Shown here piece by piece: positions 1 to 8,567 of a DNA stretch of 64,000 bases. Within the stretch, counting starts at the first letter, position 1. Each line of letters begins with the position of its first letter. The notes beneath the pieces are model-generated. The model saw only the letters and a list, made by a program, of their open reading frames with translations, searched no databases and had not been told where the DNA came from. The stretch lies in assembly GCF_900184735.1 (NCBI RefSeq), contig NZ_LT855406.1:1-64000 (forward strand), in the 5' to 3' direction. The translations under genes and the position numbers were made by a program. The stretch is from Paucisalibacillus globulus. GTDB taxonomy: Bacteria; Bacillota; Bacilli; Bacillales; Amphibacillaceae.

Positions 1-129
1 TTCGCCCTTGACACCACACCCGTAAACCATTGTCGTGTTTGTCAAGAGCGATGGCGGTAAGATTTCCACCATCAAAAGTGTGGGTATTTTATTTTTATGG
101 GCTTTTCATAGAACTTTTTACACTACCAA

Positions 130-252
130 TTAATACGGACCATCTTCGCCTTTTAATCTTTTAACTTCATTTTCTAGATAATCAAGTCGTTTATGAATTC
201 TATAGAACATTGGAAGATATGCAATCATGATAATAAGAATTGCCCACCACAT
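130..252 (-). CDS. small membrane-anchored protein, 40 aa
   Basis: A 40-codon frame begins at an ATG 5 to 6 bases after a GGGGGA ribosome site and ends at TAA. The N-terminus (MWWAILIIMIAYLPMF) is a single hydrophobic segment of about 16 residues. It is followed by a basic and acidic helix with heptad-like spacing (HKRLDYLENEVKRLKGED) that looks like a short coiled coil. This is the usual plan of very small Bacillus membrane proteins. The function is unknown. It sits 30 bases downstream of a leftward hypothetical gene and may be co-transcribed with it. The ribosome site and protein-like composition support it being real; no homologue was recognised. Confidence 0.6.
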   Translation of the reverse strand: MWWAILIIMIAYLPMFYRIHKRLDYLENEVKRLKGEDGPY

Positions 253-282
253 GGTACTTCCCCCTTTTCTATTTACAATTAG

Positions 283-750
283 TTAATCCCAAGAATTAAA
301 AACAACGTCCCCAATTCTTCTCGGTTTCCAATATTTTATGTTAGTGAGTTCGGCATCATTTAATTCATTTTCAATTTCTATCGATATTCTTCCGCTTTGT
401 TCTTTTATCACTAACAGATTGTCTAGTTCTTCCGGGAGTAAAATCCGGTAATAAGGATTGAATTCAGCTGCAAGTTTATCATGTGTTACAAACCTAATAG
501 CAGTAACATCCTCAATAGATGATGCAAATGTAAGAAATGGATATGTACCATTTAATAAAATATATAAGTCATCACCATTCATCGTGATTTTGACTTGATA
601 ATAATTTCGTGCATATTCTGGTTCGTTAAAAGAAATAATTTCCCCACCATGATTATGAATGACAGAGTAGCAGATTTTTTTAAAGAAAACTCCATCTACG
701 CTAATATCGTTTGGCCTATTAAATCCAGTAACACCGTTACGAAGAATCAT
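283..750 (-). CDS. hypothetical protein, 155 aa
   Basis: The frame starts at ATG after a GGTAGG-type ribosome site. The predicted protein is soluble, acidic and rich in short beta-strand-like stretches, with no signal peptide, membrane segment or motif that I recognise. It has a run of aromatic and charged residues near the end (YWKPRRIGDVVFNSWD). Its neighbours are a 40-residue membrane protein downstream and a Nudix hydrolase upstream, all on the same strand. The family resemblance is not strong enough to assign a function. Coding status is likely from length, ribosome site and composition. Confidence 0.6.
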   Translation of the reverse strand: MILRNGVTGFNRPNDISVDGVFFKKICYSVIHNHGGEIISFNEPEYARNYYQVKITMNGDDLYILLNGTYPFLTFASSIEDVTAIRFVTHDKLAAEFNPYYRILLPEELDNLLVIKEQSGRISIEIENELNDAELTNIKYWKPRRIGDVVFNSWD

Positions 751-830
751 TTCAAATTCCTACCTTTAATTATTTGTTTTTAATTAACTTGACTGGTTCT
801 ATTATTATCTACAAGCTTTGCAAAACAGCC

Positions 831-1289
831 TTAGTTAAACTTAAACTCTTTTTCATTTCTCAAAAAATAATCCAACGTATCCTGATGTGTTAATACTTCA
901 TTCACTTTATCTAGATCTATAAATGCAACCTCACTAATCTCATTATCGTTCGGCTGTAGTAACTCTATATCACCGATAAACTCTACCAGGAACATCGTTG
1001 TTTCTTGACTACTATAACCAATTTGTTCCTGGACTGTAGCAGGGAAATTAAAGCAGATTTTATCGTCTAATTGTTTCACTATCCTAAAATCTCCCGAACC
1101 GGTTTCTTCCTTTAATTCTCTTAATATAGCATGCTGTACATCCTTATCTTCTTCTTCCACGCCACCTTTTATAAAATCCCATTCGCCATTAATGGGTTGT
1201 TTACCTTTTTTTGTATTCATTTTGATTTTATGTACGACTAATAATTTATCCATTTGGAAAACAATCGCACCTACTGCTTTTCTGATCAT
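831..1289 (-). CDS. Nudix hydrolase family protein
   Basis: This 152-residue protein carries a Nudix fold. Residues 42-64 contain the G...REUXEEXG box (R57 E58 L59 K60 E61 E62 T63 G64), which in the family binds the metal and cleaves nucleoside diphosphate-X compounds. The first box glutamate, eight residues before the arginine, is Lys49 here, so the box is imperfect and activity could be altered. It starts at ATG after AAGGAG. It is one of three Nudix genes within 3.5 kb on the same strand, but they are not paralogues at a glance. The substrate cannot be inferred. Confidence 0.85.
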   Translation of the reverse strand: MIRKAVGAIVFQMDKLLVVHKIKMNTKKGKQPINGEWDFIKGGVEEEDKDVQHAILRELKEETGSGDFRIVKQLDDKICFNFPATVQEQIGYSSQETTMFLVEFIGDIELLQPNDNEISEVAFIDLDKVNEVLTHQDTLDYFLRNEKEFKFN

Positions 1290-1368
1290 AAGTTAGAACT
1301 CCTTATTTTTGACAGGAAATACCACGAGAAATCAGTTTCTATTAATCAAGCAAATGGTGGCACACAAT

Positions 1369-1824
1369 CTAATTATTATCCAATTCATATGAAACGATTA
1401 TTTTGGTATGTGGTAAGTATTCAAACGTAATGTTTCTTCCCAGATGCCTTGGTTTTATTTTCGTAGAATAGTATAATCCTCCATCTACTTCTATCTCATT
1501 TTTATTATCCTTTCCGACATCTCGGACATGATTAATGGTCCCTTCTTCAAATAAATAATCGCCCTCCAAAACATATGGAAAGTCTTTTATATATGGTACT
1601 CCTGCATTTCCTAGAAAAATTGCAATTAAAATAGCAGCTAGCATTGCACCTACAAACTTCATCATGGCTTTATAATCTTCTTTTGTCTTTTTTATCCGAA
1701 TTACGTTCTTTTTTCTATCACGAATTGTTTCAAGTAATAATGCAATCAGAATCCAAGGGATAACAATAGCAACTAACAACACAACAGCAACACAGAAAAT
1801 AAGCATAAACCAATACAAACCCAT
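1369..1824 (-). CDS. two-helix membrane protein, unknown function, 151 aa
   Basis: The N-terminal 30 residues form a hydrophobic helix. A basic loop (RDRKKNVIRIKKTKED) and a second hydrophobic helix near residues 52-72 follow, then a soluble domain of about 75 residues that should lie outside the membrane. No catalytic motif was recognised. The start is the second of two close ATGs, nine bases after a GGAG site. It lies between two Nudix genes on the same strand with short gaps, which suggests an accessory gene cluster rather than a known pathway. Confidence 0.6.
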   Translation of the reverse strand: MGLYWFMLIFCVAVVLLVAIVIPWILIALLLETIRDRKKNVIRIKKTKEDYKAMMKFVGAMLAAILIAIFLGNAGVPYIKDFPYVLEGDYLFEEGTINHVRDVGKDNKNEIEVDGGLYYSTKIKPRHLGRNITFEYLPHTKIIVSYELDNN

Positions 1825-1852
1825 TCATTCTATCTCCAATAACTTAGTTTTC

Positions 1853-2293
1853 CTATACCTCTACACTAACTTGATCCAAATCAAAACAGTAATACCTTAG
1901 ATTTCTATCCTTCAGCCAATTTTCTAAAGGAATTACCCATGGTCGAAAAGATAAATAGTCCCGTATCTCATCTATTGCAACAAACCGAGTATCGACAATT
2001 TCTTCATCAAGTTCCTGTTTATTCTCCGCTATAATTTCTCCCCAATAATAAACATGTAAATATTGTCCATATTCTCTTGAGGTGTATTCGGAAATGAAAG
2101 CGACCTCTTTGACATTAATGTTAAATCCCGTTTCCTCTAACCCTTCCCTTGCTGCTGTTACATGGAAGGTTTCACCTGACTCGGTTCCTCCTTTTGGCAA
2201 ACTCCAACCGCTATCGTCCTTAACTAATAAGACCTTCCCATCCTGGATGACTACAACTCCACCTGCTAACTTATGTGCCAAAGTACTCCCCAT
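1853..2293 (-). CDS. Nudix hydrolase with intact Nudix box
   Basis: The 146-residue protein has a complete Nudix box at residues 35-57: G35, E41, R49 E50, E53 E54 and G56 in the expected spacing, preceded by the substrate-loop SLPKGG. It should hydrolyse a nucleoside diphosphate or related pyrophosphate in the cytoplasm. The ATG at 2293 has a weak ribosome site; a TTG four codons later follows GGGGAG at short spacing and could be the true start. It is divergent from the cwlJ gene. The identity as a Nudix enzyme is firm but the substrate is not known. Confidence 0.87.
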   Translation of the reverse strand: MGSTLAHKLAGGVVVIQDGKVLLVKDDSGWSLPKGGTESGETFHVTAAREGLEETGFNINVKEVAFISEYTSREYGQYLHVYYWGEIIAENKQELDEEIVDTRFVAIDEIRDYLSFRPWVIPLENWLKDRNLRYYCFDLDQVSVEV

Positions 2294-2437
2294 TTCAATT
2301 CGTGATCTCTCACAACTATGTTAGCATAATATTCCAAATACTTATACAAGATATTTCCAAGTGTACTAAGGTAAAGTAGTTGTCCTATGAAACCTTTTTG
2401 CCCTTTTTTACATACACTTCTTATAGAGGTGATAAAA

Positions 2438-2875
2438 TTGGTGCGAGTAAAATATACAGACAGTGATATTGCGTTAATGGCAAGGATGATGAGGGCTGAA
2501 GCTGAAGGCGAAGGAAAACTAGGAATGCTTATGGTTGGCAATGTCATTGTCAATCGAGCAGTAGCAGATTGCCTGGACTTTGTTGATGTCAGGACAATAC
2601 CGGATGTCATCTACCAAGTTCAGGGTGGTAATTATTCGTTTGAAGCAGTACAAAAAGGTAATGTATTTTATAATCGGGCAAGGAGTGTAGAAAAGAGATT
2701 GGCTAAACAAAACTTAGATTATTGGAGAGAGCATCCCTCTAAGTATTCACTTTGGTATTTTAATCCGTACGGTCCATGCCCACCTACATGGTACGATCAA
2801 CCATTTGCAGGACAGTATAAACAACATTGCTATTATGAACCACAGGCAAACACCTGTGAAAGTGTTTATAGGTGA
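2438..2875 (+). CDS. cwlJ: spore cortex-lytic cell wall hydrolase CwlJ
   Basis: CwlJ is a spore-coat-located hydrolase of the SleB family that degrades cortex peptidoglycan in germination, triggered by Ca-dipicolinate. This protein matches the Bacillus CwlJ along its length: LMARMMRAEAEGEGK with the catalytic-type Glu near residue 21, the GNVIVNR core, and the C-terminal SLWYFNPYG, CPPTWY and HCYYEP segments. Starting at TTG 2438, a few bases after AGAGGTGA, gives 145 residues, close to the usual 142. A longer frame opens upstream at 2387 but adds a stretch with no homology. It stands alone, divergent from Nudix genes, and ends at a strong terminator. Confidence 0.93.
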   Translation: MVRVKYTDSDIALMARMMRAEAEGEGKLGMLMVGNVIVNRAVADCLDFVDVRTIPDVIYQVQGGNYSFEAVQKGNVFYNRARSVEKRLAKQNLDYWREHPSKYSLWYFNPYGPCPPTWYDQPFAGQYKQHCYYEPQANTCESVYR

Positions 2876-2877
2876 TA

Positions 2878-2910
2878 TTAAAAATCTCCACATATGGTGG
2901 GGATTTTTAA
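2878..2910 (+). terminator. intrinsic terminator after cwlJ
   Basis: A 14-bp stem (2878-2891 with 2897-2910, one G-T pair) closes on a five-base loop. Its 3' arm holds the T-run, so it can stop cwlJ transcription. The 5' arm is A-rich, so it may also work in the other direction. Confidence 0.8.
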
Positions 2911-2944
2911 TATGGTTGTATGAAACAGAAGTCAGAAGTGGTTG

Positions 2945-3823
2945 TCAGTTATTTTGTGTGGACAACTTATTTACTTGAAGGAATTCACATAGCCTACTAT
3001 TTATTTCATGAGAAGATTTTCCGAGCCAAATTAAATGGCCCCACGAGTTAAGAATACAAAGTTCTGACGTAGGAATATTTTTATGTGCAAAATTGGGATG
3101 CTCTATTGGAACAGAACTATCATGTTTACTATGCATAATAAGTGTTGGACATTTGATTCCCTTTAAATCTTCTATTGTAATATCATTTACTTGTATCAAA
3201 TCTATCATAAATCCATAACCGGATCGTTGGCGATTATTCATTTTCCGCACAGCTTCCACATCATCTTGTAATATTTTTTCTTTAGCATTAGCGTATGATA
3301 GGCTACTAAACGAAGAGAACATTTGCTTAAAGATAAACTTTGGGAAGACATTGTTTATGGAGGAAATTAAACCCCATGTAAAATTTTCTACTCTCGGATG
3401 AAATAATATCCTTGCAGCTTTATATTCTTTATCTTTCTTTGTTAGCCATGTTTTTGTTACTGCTGATTGTAATGTAAGTGTACGAACTCTTTCTGGATAT
3501 TTGGAAGCGAAAAAGATTGCACTGGGACCGCCTGCAGAAATTCCAAGTAAATGGACCTTATTTATTTTCAGATAATCTATTAATCTCACGTAATAATCAC
3601 AAGCTGTATTGAGACTCTCTCCAATTTCCTTAGATGTCCCACCATAACCAGGTCTTGATGGGGTGATAATGGAATAACCACTTTCTACTAAAGCTTCATA
3701 TCCAAATTCCTCCAAACAATTGGAGTGACCACCGTGCATTACTAATATGGGTTCTCCTTTTCCTATAATTGAATATTCCATTGACAGGCCTTCGGTAGAT
3801 AATATCTGGATTTTTCGCTCCAT
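2945..3823 (-). CDS. alpha/beta-fold hydrolase
   Basis: This is a 292-residue alpha/beta hydrolase. Visible features are the oxyanion-type HGGHSN near residue 30, the nucleophile elbow GISAGG with Ser96, a probable acid in MHSKHDSS, and the C-terminal catalytic His in SWGHLIW. Between them lies a helical cap of about 90 residues. Members cleave esters, epoxides or C-C bonds; the substrate is not evident. No signal peptide is seen, so it is cytoplasmic. The gene is leftward, 37 bases upstream of the next Nudix gene's stop codon, without clear operon partners. Confidence 0.85.
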   Translation of the reverse strand: MERKIQILSTEGLSMEYSIIGKGEPILVMHGGHSNCLEEFGYEALVESGYSIITPSRPGYGGTSKEIGESLNTACDYYVRLIDYLKINKVHLLGISAGGPSAIFFASKYPERVRTLTLQSAVTKTWLTKKDKEYKAARILFHPRVENFTWGLISSINNVFPKFIFKQMFSSFSSLSYANAKEKILQDDVEAVRKMNNRQRSGYGFMIDLIQVNDITIEDLKGIKCPTLIMHSKHDSSVPIEHPNFAHKNIPTSELCILNSWGHLIWLGKSSHEINSRLCEFLQVNKLSTQNN

Positions 3824-3860
3824 TTTCTGTCCCTCACTTTTATAGTTATAATTAATCTAT

Positions 3861-4289
3861 TCACTTAATCTCTTTTACTAACTTATCAGCCAGTTTAACA
3901 TTTTCCTTTAGAAAGTCAGGTAATTCACCATGTGCTAAGATTTCCGATGTCGTCATCCATATTACATCATCCACTTCTTCCCTACTTTTAGCAAAAGGTT
4001 CTCCTGATTTATGTTGACATAGAAATACTATATCAATAACATTCAAACCAGAATCCGATATAAAGGAAGAACTATTGACATACTTAAGAATGGATACCTC
4101 TATTCCTACTTCTTCATCTATTTCCCTATGTAACGTTCTTTCCAATATATCCCTAGAATTACCCTCTAGTTCACATTTCCCGCCAACAAGAGAAAGCCCT
4201 CCACCTGCATGTTCCTCTTTTTCACTTCGTTGGATTAATAGCCATTTATCATCACGATAAATTGCACCTTCCACATTCACAATAAACAT
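3861..4289 (-). CDS. Nudix hydrolase with extended Nudix box
   Basis: The 142-residue protein has a Nudix-type core: SLVGGKCE at residues 33-40, then R55 E56 I57 D58 E59 E60 V61 G62. The distance between the glycines and the REUXEE element is longer by several residues than in the classic box, as seen in some Nudix subfamilies. It starts at ATG after AGGAGG. It is presumably a cytoplasmic pyrophosphohydrolase with unknown substrate. It is the third Nudix gene of this cluster, followed by a GNAT gene on the same strand. Confidence 0.83.
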   Translation of the reverse strand: MFIVNVEGAIYRDDKWLLIQRSEKEEHAGGGLSLVGGKCELEGNSRDILERTLHREIDEEVGIEVSILKYVNSSSFISDSGLNVIDIVFLCQHKSGEPFAKSREEVDDVIWMTTSEILAHGELPDFLKENVKLADKLVKEIK

Positions 4290-4336
4290 GTTATAACCTC
4301 CTATCTATAAAATCTTTCCACGTTATGTATGCATGA

Positions 4337-4798
4337 TTACGAAGGAAAATATTCCATTGGCTCTGTACTATGGACGTATCCATTTCTCTTATAATAGTCT
4401 ATCGCTTCATCACTAGGCCACACGATTACAAACTCATATTTACGTTCCTTAATCCAACTATTAATCGAACGTAATAACTTACTCCCAACTCCCTTACTTC
4501 TATAATCTGGAACAGTATATACATTCGTCATGTAAGCAAAAGGACGTGTCACTCTACCAGGACGAGGCACCTTCTGAACCAGCTCTATGTATATATGGGA
4601 TACAATTCTATCGTTCTCTTCTGCAACCCAAATGTACCAATCCGAACCACTAATCGCATTTTCTAAAAAAACTTGGCATTCTTCTCTGAAGTCTTCATAG
4701 GATTCATTTGATTTACTTTCATCGTATTCATTTGTAAAATCCCATCTCATTTTAATGAGTTGATCCATGTCCTTTGTTTCAGCTAATCTAAACTTCAC
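4337..4798 (-). CDS. GNAT family N-acetyltransferase
   Basis: The 153-residue protein shows the GNAT fold: an N-terminal strand-helix unit (FRLAETKDMDQLIKMR), the central strand WVAEENDRIVSHIYIE, and the acetyl-CoA pyrophosphate loop YRSKGVGSKLLRSI near residues 120-133, ending with FVIVWPSDEAIDYYKRNGY. It should transfer an acetyl group to an unidentified amine. The start is GTG 4798, five bases after GGGGAGAG. It is probably co-transcribed with the SDR-like gene just upstream, whose stop codon is 18 bases before this start. Confidence 0.85.
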   Translation of the reverse strand: MKFRLAETKDMDQLIKMRWDFTNEYDESKSNESYEDFREECQVFLENAISGSDWYIWVAEENDRIVSHIYIELVQKVPRPGRVTRPFAYMTNVYTVPDYRSKGVGSKLLRSINSWIKERKYEFVIVWPSDEAIDYYKRNGYVHSTEPMEYFPS

Positions 4799-4816
4799 TT
4801 TTTCTCTCCCCTCCCT

Positions 4817-5380
4817 TTACGGTCTCTTTTCCCAAGGTTCCAGTGTACCCACAACTATTTTTCTCTTCTTGCTTTGTATTCCTGCAATAACACCCTCTGA
4901 TATCTCATGATGGTTTAACCATCTAGAAGTCCCTCCATTATAGATAAAACCTAATTGCACTTCTTTTACTGTACAATTAACTGGAATATCCTGCTCAATA
5001 GTTGTAATACTATTCAAATGGCTACTACTTCCCTTCACCAGTACCAATGTCCAATGATGGTGCCTTTGAAGCGCTGCTATTTGCCCTTTGATAGTCGGGA
5101 TAGCATCTGGGGCAGTACTATGAATCCATGCAACTACAAGGTCAATCTCACCATTCTCCTCATATGCATGTATAATCTGTTGCTTTAAAGAATCTGTACT
5201 AGAATAATCTAGTTCCTGTACTTTAAGACCATGTTCTCCATATTGATTGCTCAAACGCTCTAATCGTTGTCTATTTCTACCAAAAACAACCGTATGATTG
5301 ACATGTTCTGCAATCCAACCAGTAGCTTCAAGAAGCATACCTGTCCCACCAAAGACTAATGCATGGTTGCAATTCAACAT
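4817..5380 (-). CDS. short-chain dehydrogenase-like protein
   Basis: The N-terminus has a Rossmann dinucleotide-binding fold with a GGTGML loop (residues 11-16) and a following strand ending FGRNRQRL, suited to NADP binding. At 187 residues it is short for the SDR family, and the YxxxK catalytic pair is not visible. It could be an atypical dehydrogenase or a nucleotide-binding regulator. It starts at ATG after a GGGGGAAG ribosome site and is followed on the same strand by a GNAT gene. No substrate can be inferred. Confidence 0.7.
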   Translation of the reverse strand: MLNCNHALVFGGTGMLLEATGWIAEHVNHTVVFGRNRQRLERLSNQYGEHGLKVQELDYSSTDSLKQQIIHAYEENGEIDLVVAWIHSTAPDAIPTIKGQIAALQRHHHWTLVLVKGSSSHLNSITTIEQDIPVNCTVKEVQLGFIYNGGTSRWLNHHEISEGVIAGIQSKKRKIVVGTLEPWEKRP

Positions 5381-5460
5381 ACTTCCCCCTATCCAATTAG
5401 TTCACCGGTTTAACATAATCTATTAATCTTTAATACACGCCTGTGGAGAATCATCACCCT

Positions 5461-5994
5461 CTATAACAATGTAACCCTCCAAATCATATGGTGTGCACCG
5501 TCTCCCCATAAATCCGTTATTACATAATCTGGTTCCCCAAACTTTTTACGCCAGATTGTTTGGGATCGTTTGTAACCGGAGTCTAAACAAAATTCTTGGG
5601 CTCCCCGATTCTGGAGAGCAACATATATCTCATTTAATAATTGGTTACCTATTCCCTTACTTTGATAACTTGGATGAACGAACACCGTACCTACTTCATA
5701 TAGGCTCCGGAATGCATCATTAGTCCATTTTTTAATCAAGTCACTTGCAGGACCAAATTCTATTGTTCCGATAATTTTCTCATCAACTTCTGCAATAAGG
5801 AAATATCTATCTGTACCACCAGTTCCTATATCTTGATTTAGATAGGTAATCTTCGTTTGTATCTCTTCTTCTATATCATCGAGTAGCTCCGCTATGCCTT
5901 CCTTCTGAAACGTATCTGTTACTACCAATCGGAATAATTCTTGGATTTTTATAATGTCCTTTTTTCTAGGTCTTCTAATTACAGTACTCTTCAA
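5461..5994 (-). CDS. GNAT family N-acetyltransferase
   Basis: This GNAT protein has the acetyl-CoA binding segment HPSYQSKGIGNQLLNEIY and the preceding strand YEVGTVFV; the N-terminal strand is STVIRRPRKKDIIKIQELF. The open frame extends far upstream to 6132, but that extension overlaps the next gene and encodes unrelated hydrophobic residues. The TTG at 5994, eight or so bases after AAGGTGA, is the better start and gives 177 residues. The substrate is unknown. The C-terminus (GEPDYVITDLWGDGAHHMIWRVTL) resembles GNATs that act on small metabolites. Confidence 0.8.
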   Translation of the reverse strand: MKSTVIRRPRKKDIIKIQELFRLVVTDTFQKEGIAELLDDIEEEIQTKITYLNQDIGTGGTDRYFLIAEVDEKIIGTIEFGPASDLIKKWTNDAFRSLYEVGTVFVHPSYQSKGIGNQLLNEIYVALQNRGAQEFCLDSGYKRSQTIWRKKFGEPDYVITDLWGDGAHHMIWRVTLL

Positions 5995-6022
5995 TGTCCA
6001 TCTCACCTTACCTAGTATAAAT

Positions 6023-6229
6023 TTATTCCAAAAAAAAGAATACAACCAGCCCACCAATTCCAGCCAAAGTGCAACATACTCCACCAAAGCGTGTGGAAAA
6101 AATATAAAAATCAGAAGGCTCGGTGGCATCATTGGACTTCCAACTTTCGGTTAGTTGCCAAATGAATTCTGGTTTTATCGAAGCAATTAAACCAAAAACC
6201 GTTACAAATAAAGAAAGTAATAACAGCAT
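6023..6229 (-). CDS. small membrane protein, DUF6199-like, 68 aa
   Basis: Two hydrophobic helices flank a conserved-looking centre (KPEFIWQLTESWKSNDATEP, then SDFYIFSTRFGG), the pattern I associate with DUF6199 membrane proteins of Firmicutes. The ATG at 6229 follows AAGGGGG by six bases and is preferred over an upstream in-frame ATG at 6295. The function is unknown. It is followed 28 bases later by the GNAT gene and preceded by ydbT on the same strand. Confidence 0.7.
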   Translation of the reverse strand: MLLLLSLFVTVFGLIASIKPEFIWQLTESWKSNDATEPSDFYIFSTRFGGVCCTLAGIGGLVVFFFLE

Positions 6230-6321
6230 ATATTTCCCCCTTAGGTATAATTGTAAATATTTAATTGTTCCTATTGAACCACCGAAAAACCACACTGGAG
6301 CCCATTTATGTTCCTCCTGTT

Positions 6322-7827
6322 TTATCTACTTCTATTTTCTATTTCCACATCTTCTCTCCGCTTGAAATACCACTCTATAATCCCCATGGCAAAGCCTAGT
6401 GGAATGTCTTGAATAATCTCAACGTGTATGGGAGTAGAACGATTTATCGTTGACACAGATGCAACATTAAAATGACTTTGCAATCTCGACTGAGAATAAC
6501 TCATTTCTACTACATTTTTCCTTTTCGTAATAAACATACGACTGGTCAAACCTCCATGCCACCATTGGATCTGATCATCTGTTACAACATACCTTGTATG
6601 AATATAATCTAGCACCCTGTTTAGTAAGATGATACATAATAGTATTAGACTCCACACCCACCAAGTAATGTGTAGAAAATCAGGCTTAATAAAAAATAAT
6701 ACAATTGTTGCAATAACAAAGAACCAACTTGGTCGCAATAATCTAAGCCATAAAGCGATACGTGGTAACCGTTCTAATCTACTATTTATCTGATAGATTG
6801 GTAATAATTCTTCTATTAACTGATAAGCCTTTTCTACTGGTAAAAATGGATATAATGAGTTTACATTTAAGGAACCATCCTCTATATTCGGCTTGGCTGA
6901 ACTAATCAGTTTTACTTCTGCTAACCCAAATAAACGTTTTAAAAAAGTCTGTTCCATTTCCAATCCTTGAATCTTATTCTTTTCAATCGCAAAGTAGCTT
7001 TCATTTAAAACTCCTCTATCAATGTAAATATGGGTATCATCCGAAGATATTTCATATTTTCCGTAACGGATAAATGTTCTAGCAACTCCAAACGTTACCG
7101 CCACGATGACCAGAAATGCAATCAGAATACCAATCAACCATGAACTACTCAGCAACAGTTGAAACATTCCTTCGAACCGATCGATATCCTCTATTAGAGG
7201 TTCTGCATAATCTAACAATCCTGCACCAATAGGAATGATGGCTAGAAAGCTTAATGATGTAAAACTTGCCTTCCACAAGTCTTTACGTTCTGGAGTAAAA
7301 TGAATTGTTCGGTCTGTTTCGGAAATGGAATCCTCTTCTTCAGGCTGGGCTTGTAATTCATTTTCATACTGACTTTCATTTGAAGTATGACTATCTTGCT
7401 TTGCTTTAACTAAATCAATTAAATCTTGAGCATGTTTTTTGGTAATCACTTCATAATGTATAGCATCTTCTACCCCATCCATTGCAGTTTCAAATGTTAA
7501 GGAGGTTAGACCAAACACTTTGTGAAAGACCGTTGTCTTCCTTGTCACATTCTGAATTCTTGAGAACGGTATGGTGCTAGATTGTTTCACAAAAATCCCT
7601 TTATGAATATGAAACACTCGGTCCTTCCATTCATACTTCTCTACAAACCATGCGGTAATAATGTAAATTAAGCGTAGGAGTATATAAAGTAAAAATACAT
7701 ACCTACCATACTTCACAAGCCAGAACTCTGACTCCCTATTAAATACAAATAATAAAATTGCAAAGAAAAAATTACTCTTCACTAATTGATAGATTCGAAA
7801 AGCAATAGTCAACGGATGAAATCGCAT
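6322..7827 (-). CDS. ydbT: PH-domain membrane protein YdbT
   Basis: This 501-residue protein is built from repeated bacterial PH (bPH2, DUF304) domains, each preceded by a pair of membrane helices. Signature segments are GIFVKQSSTIPFSRIQNV near residue 93, the second GVLNESYFAIEKNKIQGLE, and the third GGLTSRMFITKRKNVVEM. A variable acidic linker lies near residues 150-175. B. subtilis YdbT is of the same length and is likewise paired with YdbS. The start ATG overlaps the stop of ydbS, so the two are translationally coupled and may form one membrane complex. The physiological role is not settled; envelope-related functions have been suggested. Confidence 0.88.
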   Translation of the reverse strand: MRFHPLTIAFRIYQLVKSNFFFAILLFVFNRESEFWLVKYGRYVFLLYILLRLIYIITAWFVEKYEWKDRVFHIHKGIFVKQSSTIPFSRIQNVTRKTTVFHKVFGLTSLTFETAMDGVEDAIHYEVITKKHAQDLIDLVKAKQDSHTSNESQYENELQAQPEEEDSISETDRTIHFTPERKDLWKASFTSLSFLAIIPIGAGLLDYAEPLIEDIDRFEGMFQLLLSSSWLIGILIAFLVIVAVTFGVARTFIRYGKYEISSDDTHIYIDRGVLNESYFAIEKNKIQGLEMEQTFLKRLFGLAEVKLISSAKPNIEDGSLNVNSLYPFLPVEKAYQLIEELLPIYQINSRLERLPRIALWLRLLRPSWFFVIATIVLFFIKPDFLHITWWVWSLILLCIILLNRVLDYIHTRYVVTDDQIQWWHGGLTSRMFITKRKNVVEMSYSQSRLQSHFNVASVSTINRSTPIHVEIIQDIPLGFAMGIIEWYFKRREDVEIENRSR

Positions 7828-8318
7828 TATTCATCCACTTCCTTCAGTTTCGCTAGCTCTGCTATCTTTTCTCTTAGTGCGAGTGCGACATTTTCTTCTA
7901 GAGCGGGAATCACATGAGAAGATCCAACTGTCTCTACCTTAATGGAACGGACATGGTATCGTCTCATTATTGGACCCTGACTAGTGGTAACAGATTGAAT
8001 CTTCGTCATTGGTACCGTAACCCACTCTCTATTAAAAATCCCATAGCTTAATTGGAGATATTCATCATCATACTGGTAACTCCAACTTCGATATAAATAT
8101 GTAGGTTCAAAAATGGACCAAATTATTCCAATAACACTCAATATAACTAAGCCAACCAAAATCCAATAAACCCACATTGGCCATTCAAAGTAATGTTGTA
8201 ACCAAAAGAATATCCCAATAACGATAAGCCCAATAATATTCCCTATCAACTCTGAAACCCTACGCATTTTAGGAAACATTGGAGATAACGAGTTTTCTAG
8301 TTTTATTTCTTTCATCAA
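7827..8318 (-). CDS. ydbS: PH-domain membrane protein YdbS
   Basis: The 163-residue protein has two membrane helices (about residues 25-45 and 50-70) followed by one bPH2 domain with the signature YGIFNREWVTVPMTKIQSV and the closing helix ALREKIAEL. Length and order match B. subtilis YdbS, the partner of YdbT, which it overlaps by one base. The start is ATG 8318 with a moderate upstream ribosome site. Two-gene operon. Function unknown beyond membrane location. Confidence 0.87.
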   Translation of the reverse strand: MMKEIKLENSLSPMFPKMRRVSELIGNIIGLIVIGIFFWLQHYFEWPMWVYWILVGLVILSVIGIIWSIFEPTYLYRSWSYQYDDEYLQLSYGIFNREWVTVPMTKIQSVTTSQGPIMRRYHVRSIKVETVGSSHVIPALEENVALALREKIAELAKLKEVDE

Positions 8319-8567
8319 TAGCTGCCTCCAAAATTAAGTTAATTAATCTATCTCTATTCTATACGAAAAAGCAGCCAAAAAGTTTTCATTTTACCGGATT
8401 TTTCCTTTTAAAGTTTGAAGGACAACGTAATTTCCTATAACTTCCATCATAAAGATATCTGGTAGGCTTAAAAAATGATGGAGAGGACATTGATCATAAA
8501 GAGAAATGTATTAACTTGTTTAGCGGGTTTTAGTATGCAACTTTATTGGTAGAAGTTCTTTTTCTAG

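Noticed and set aside
1-110. Partial frames at the left edge in both directions
   Set aside because: Short, without start or ribosome site inside the window, and I could not match them to a family; they may be the end of a gene or repeat outside the window.
2266-2610. Minus-strand frame of 114 codons over the start of cwlJ
   Set aside because: It lies antisense to a well-supported gene, has no ribosome site and a composition typical of an antisense shadow.
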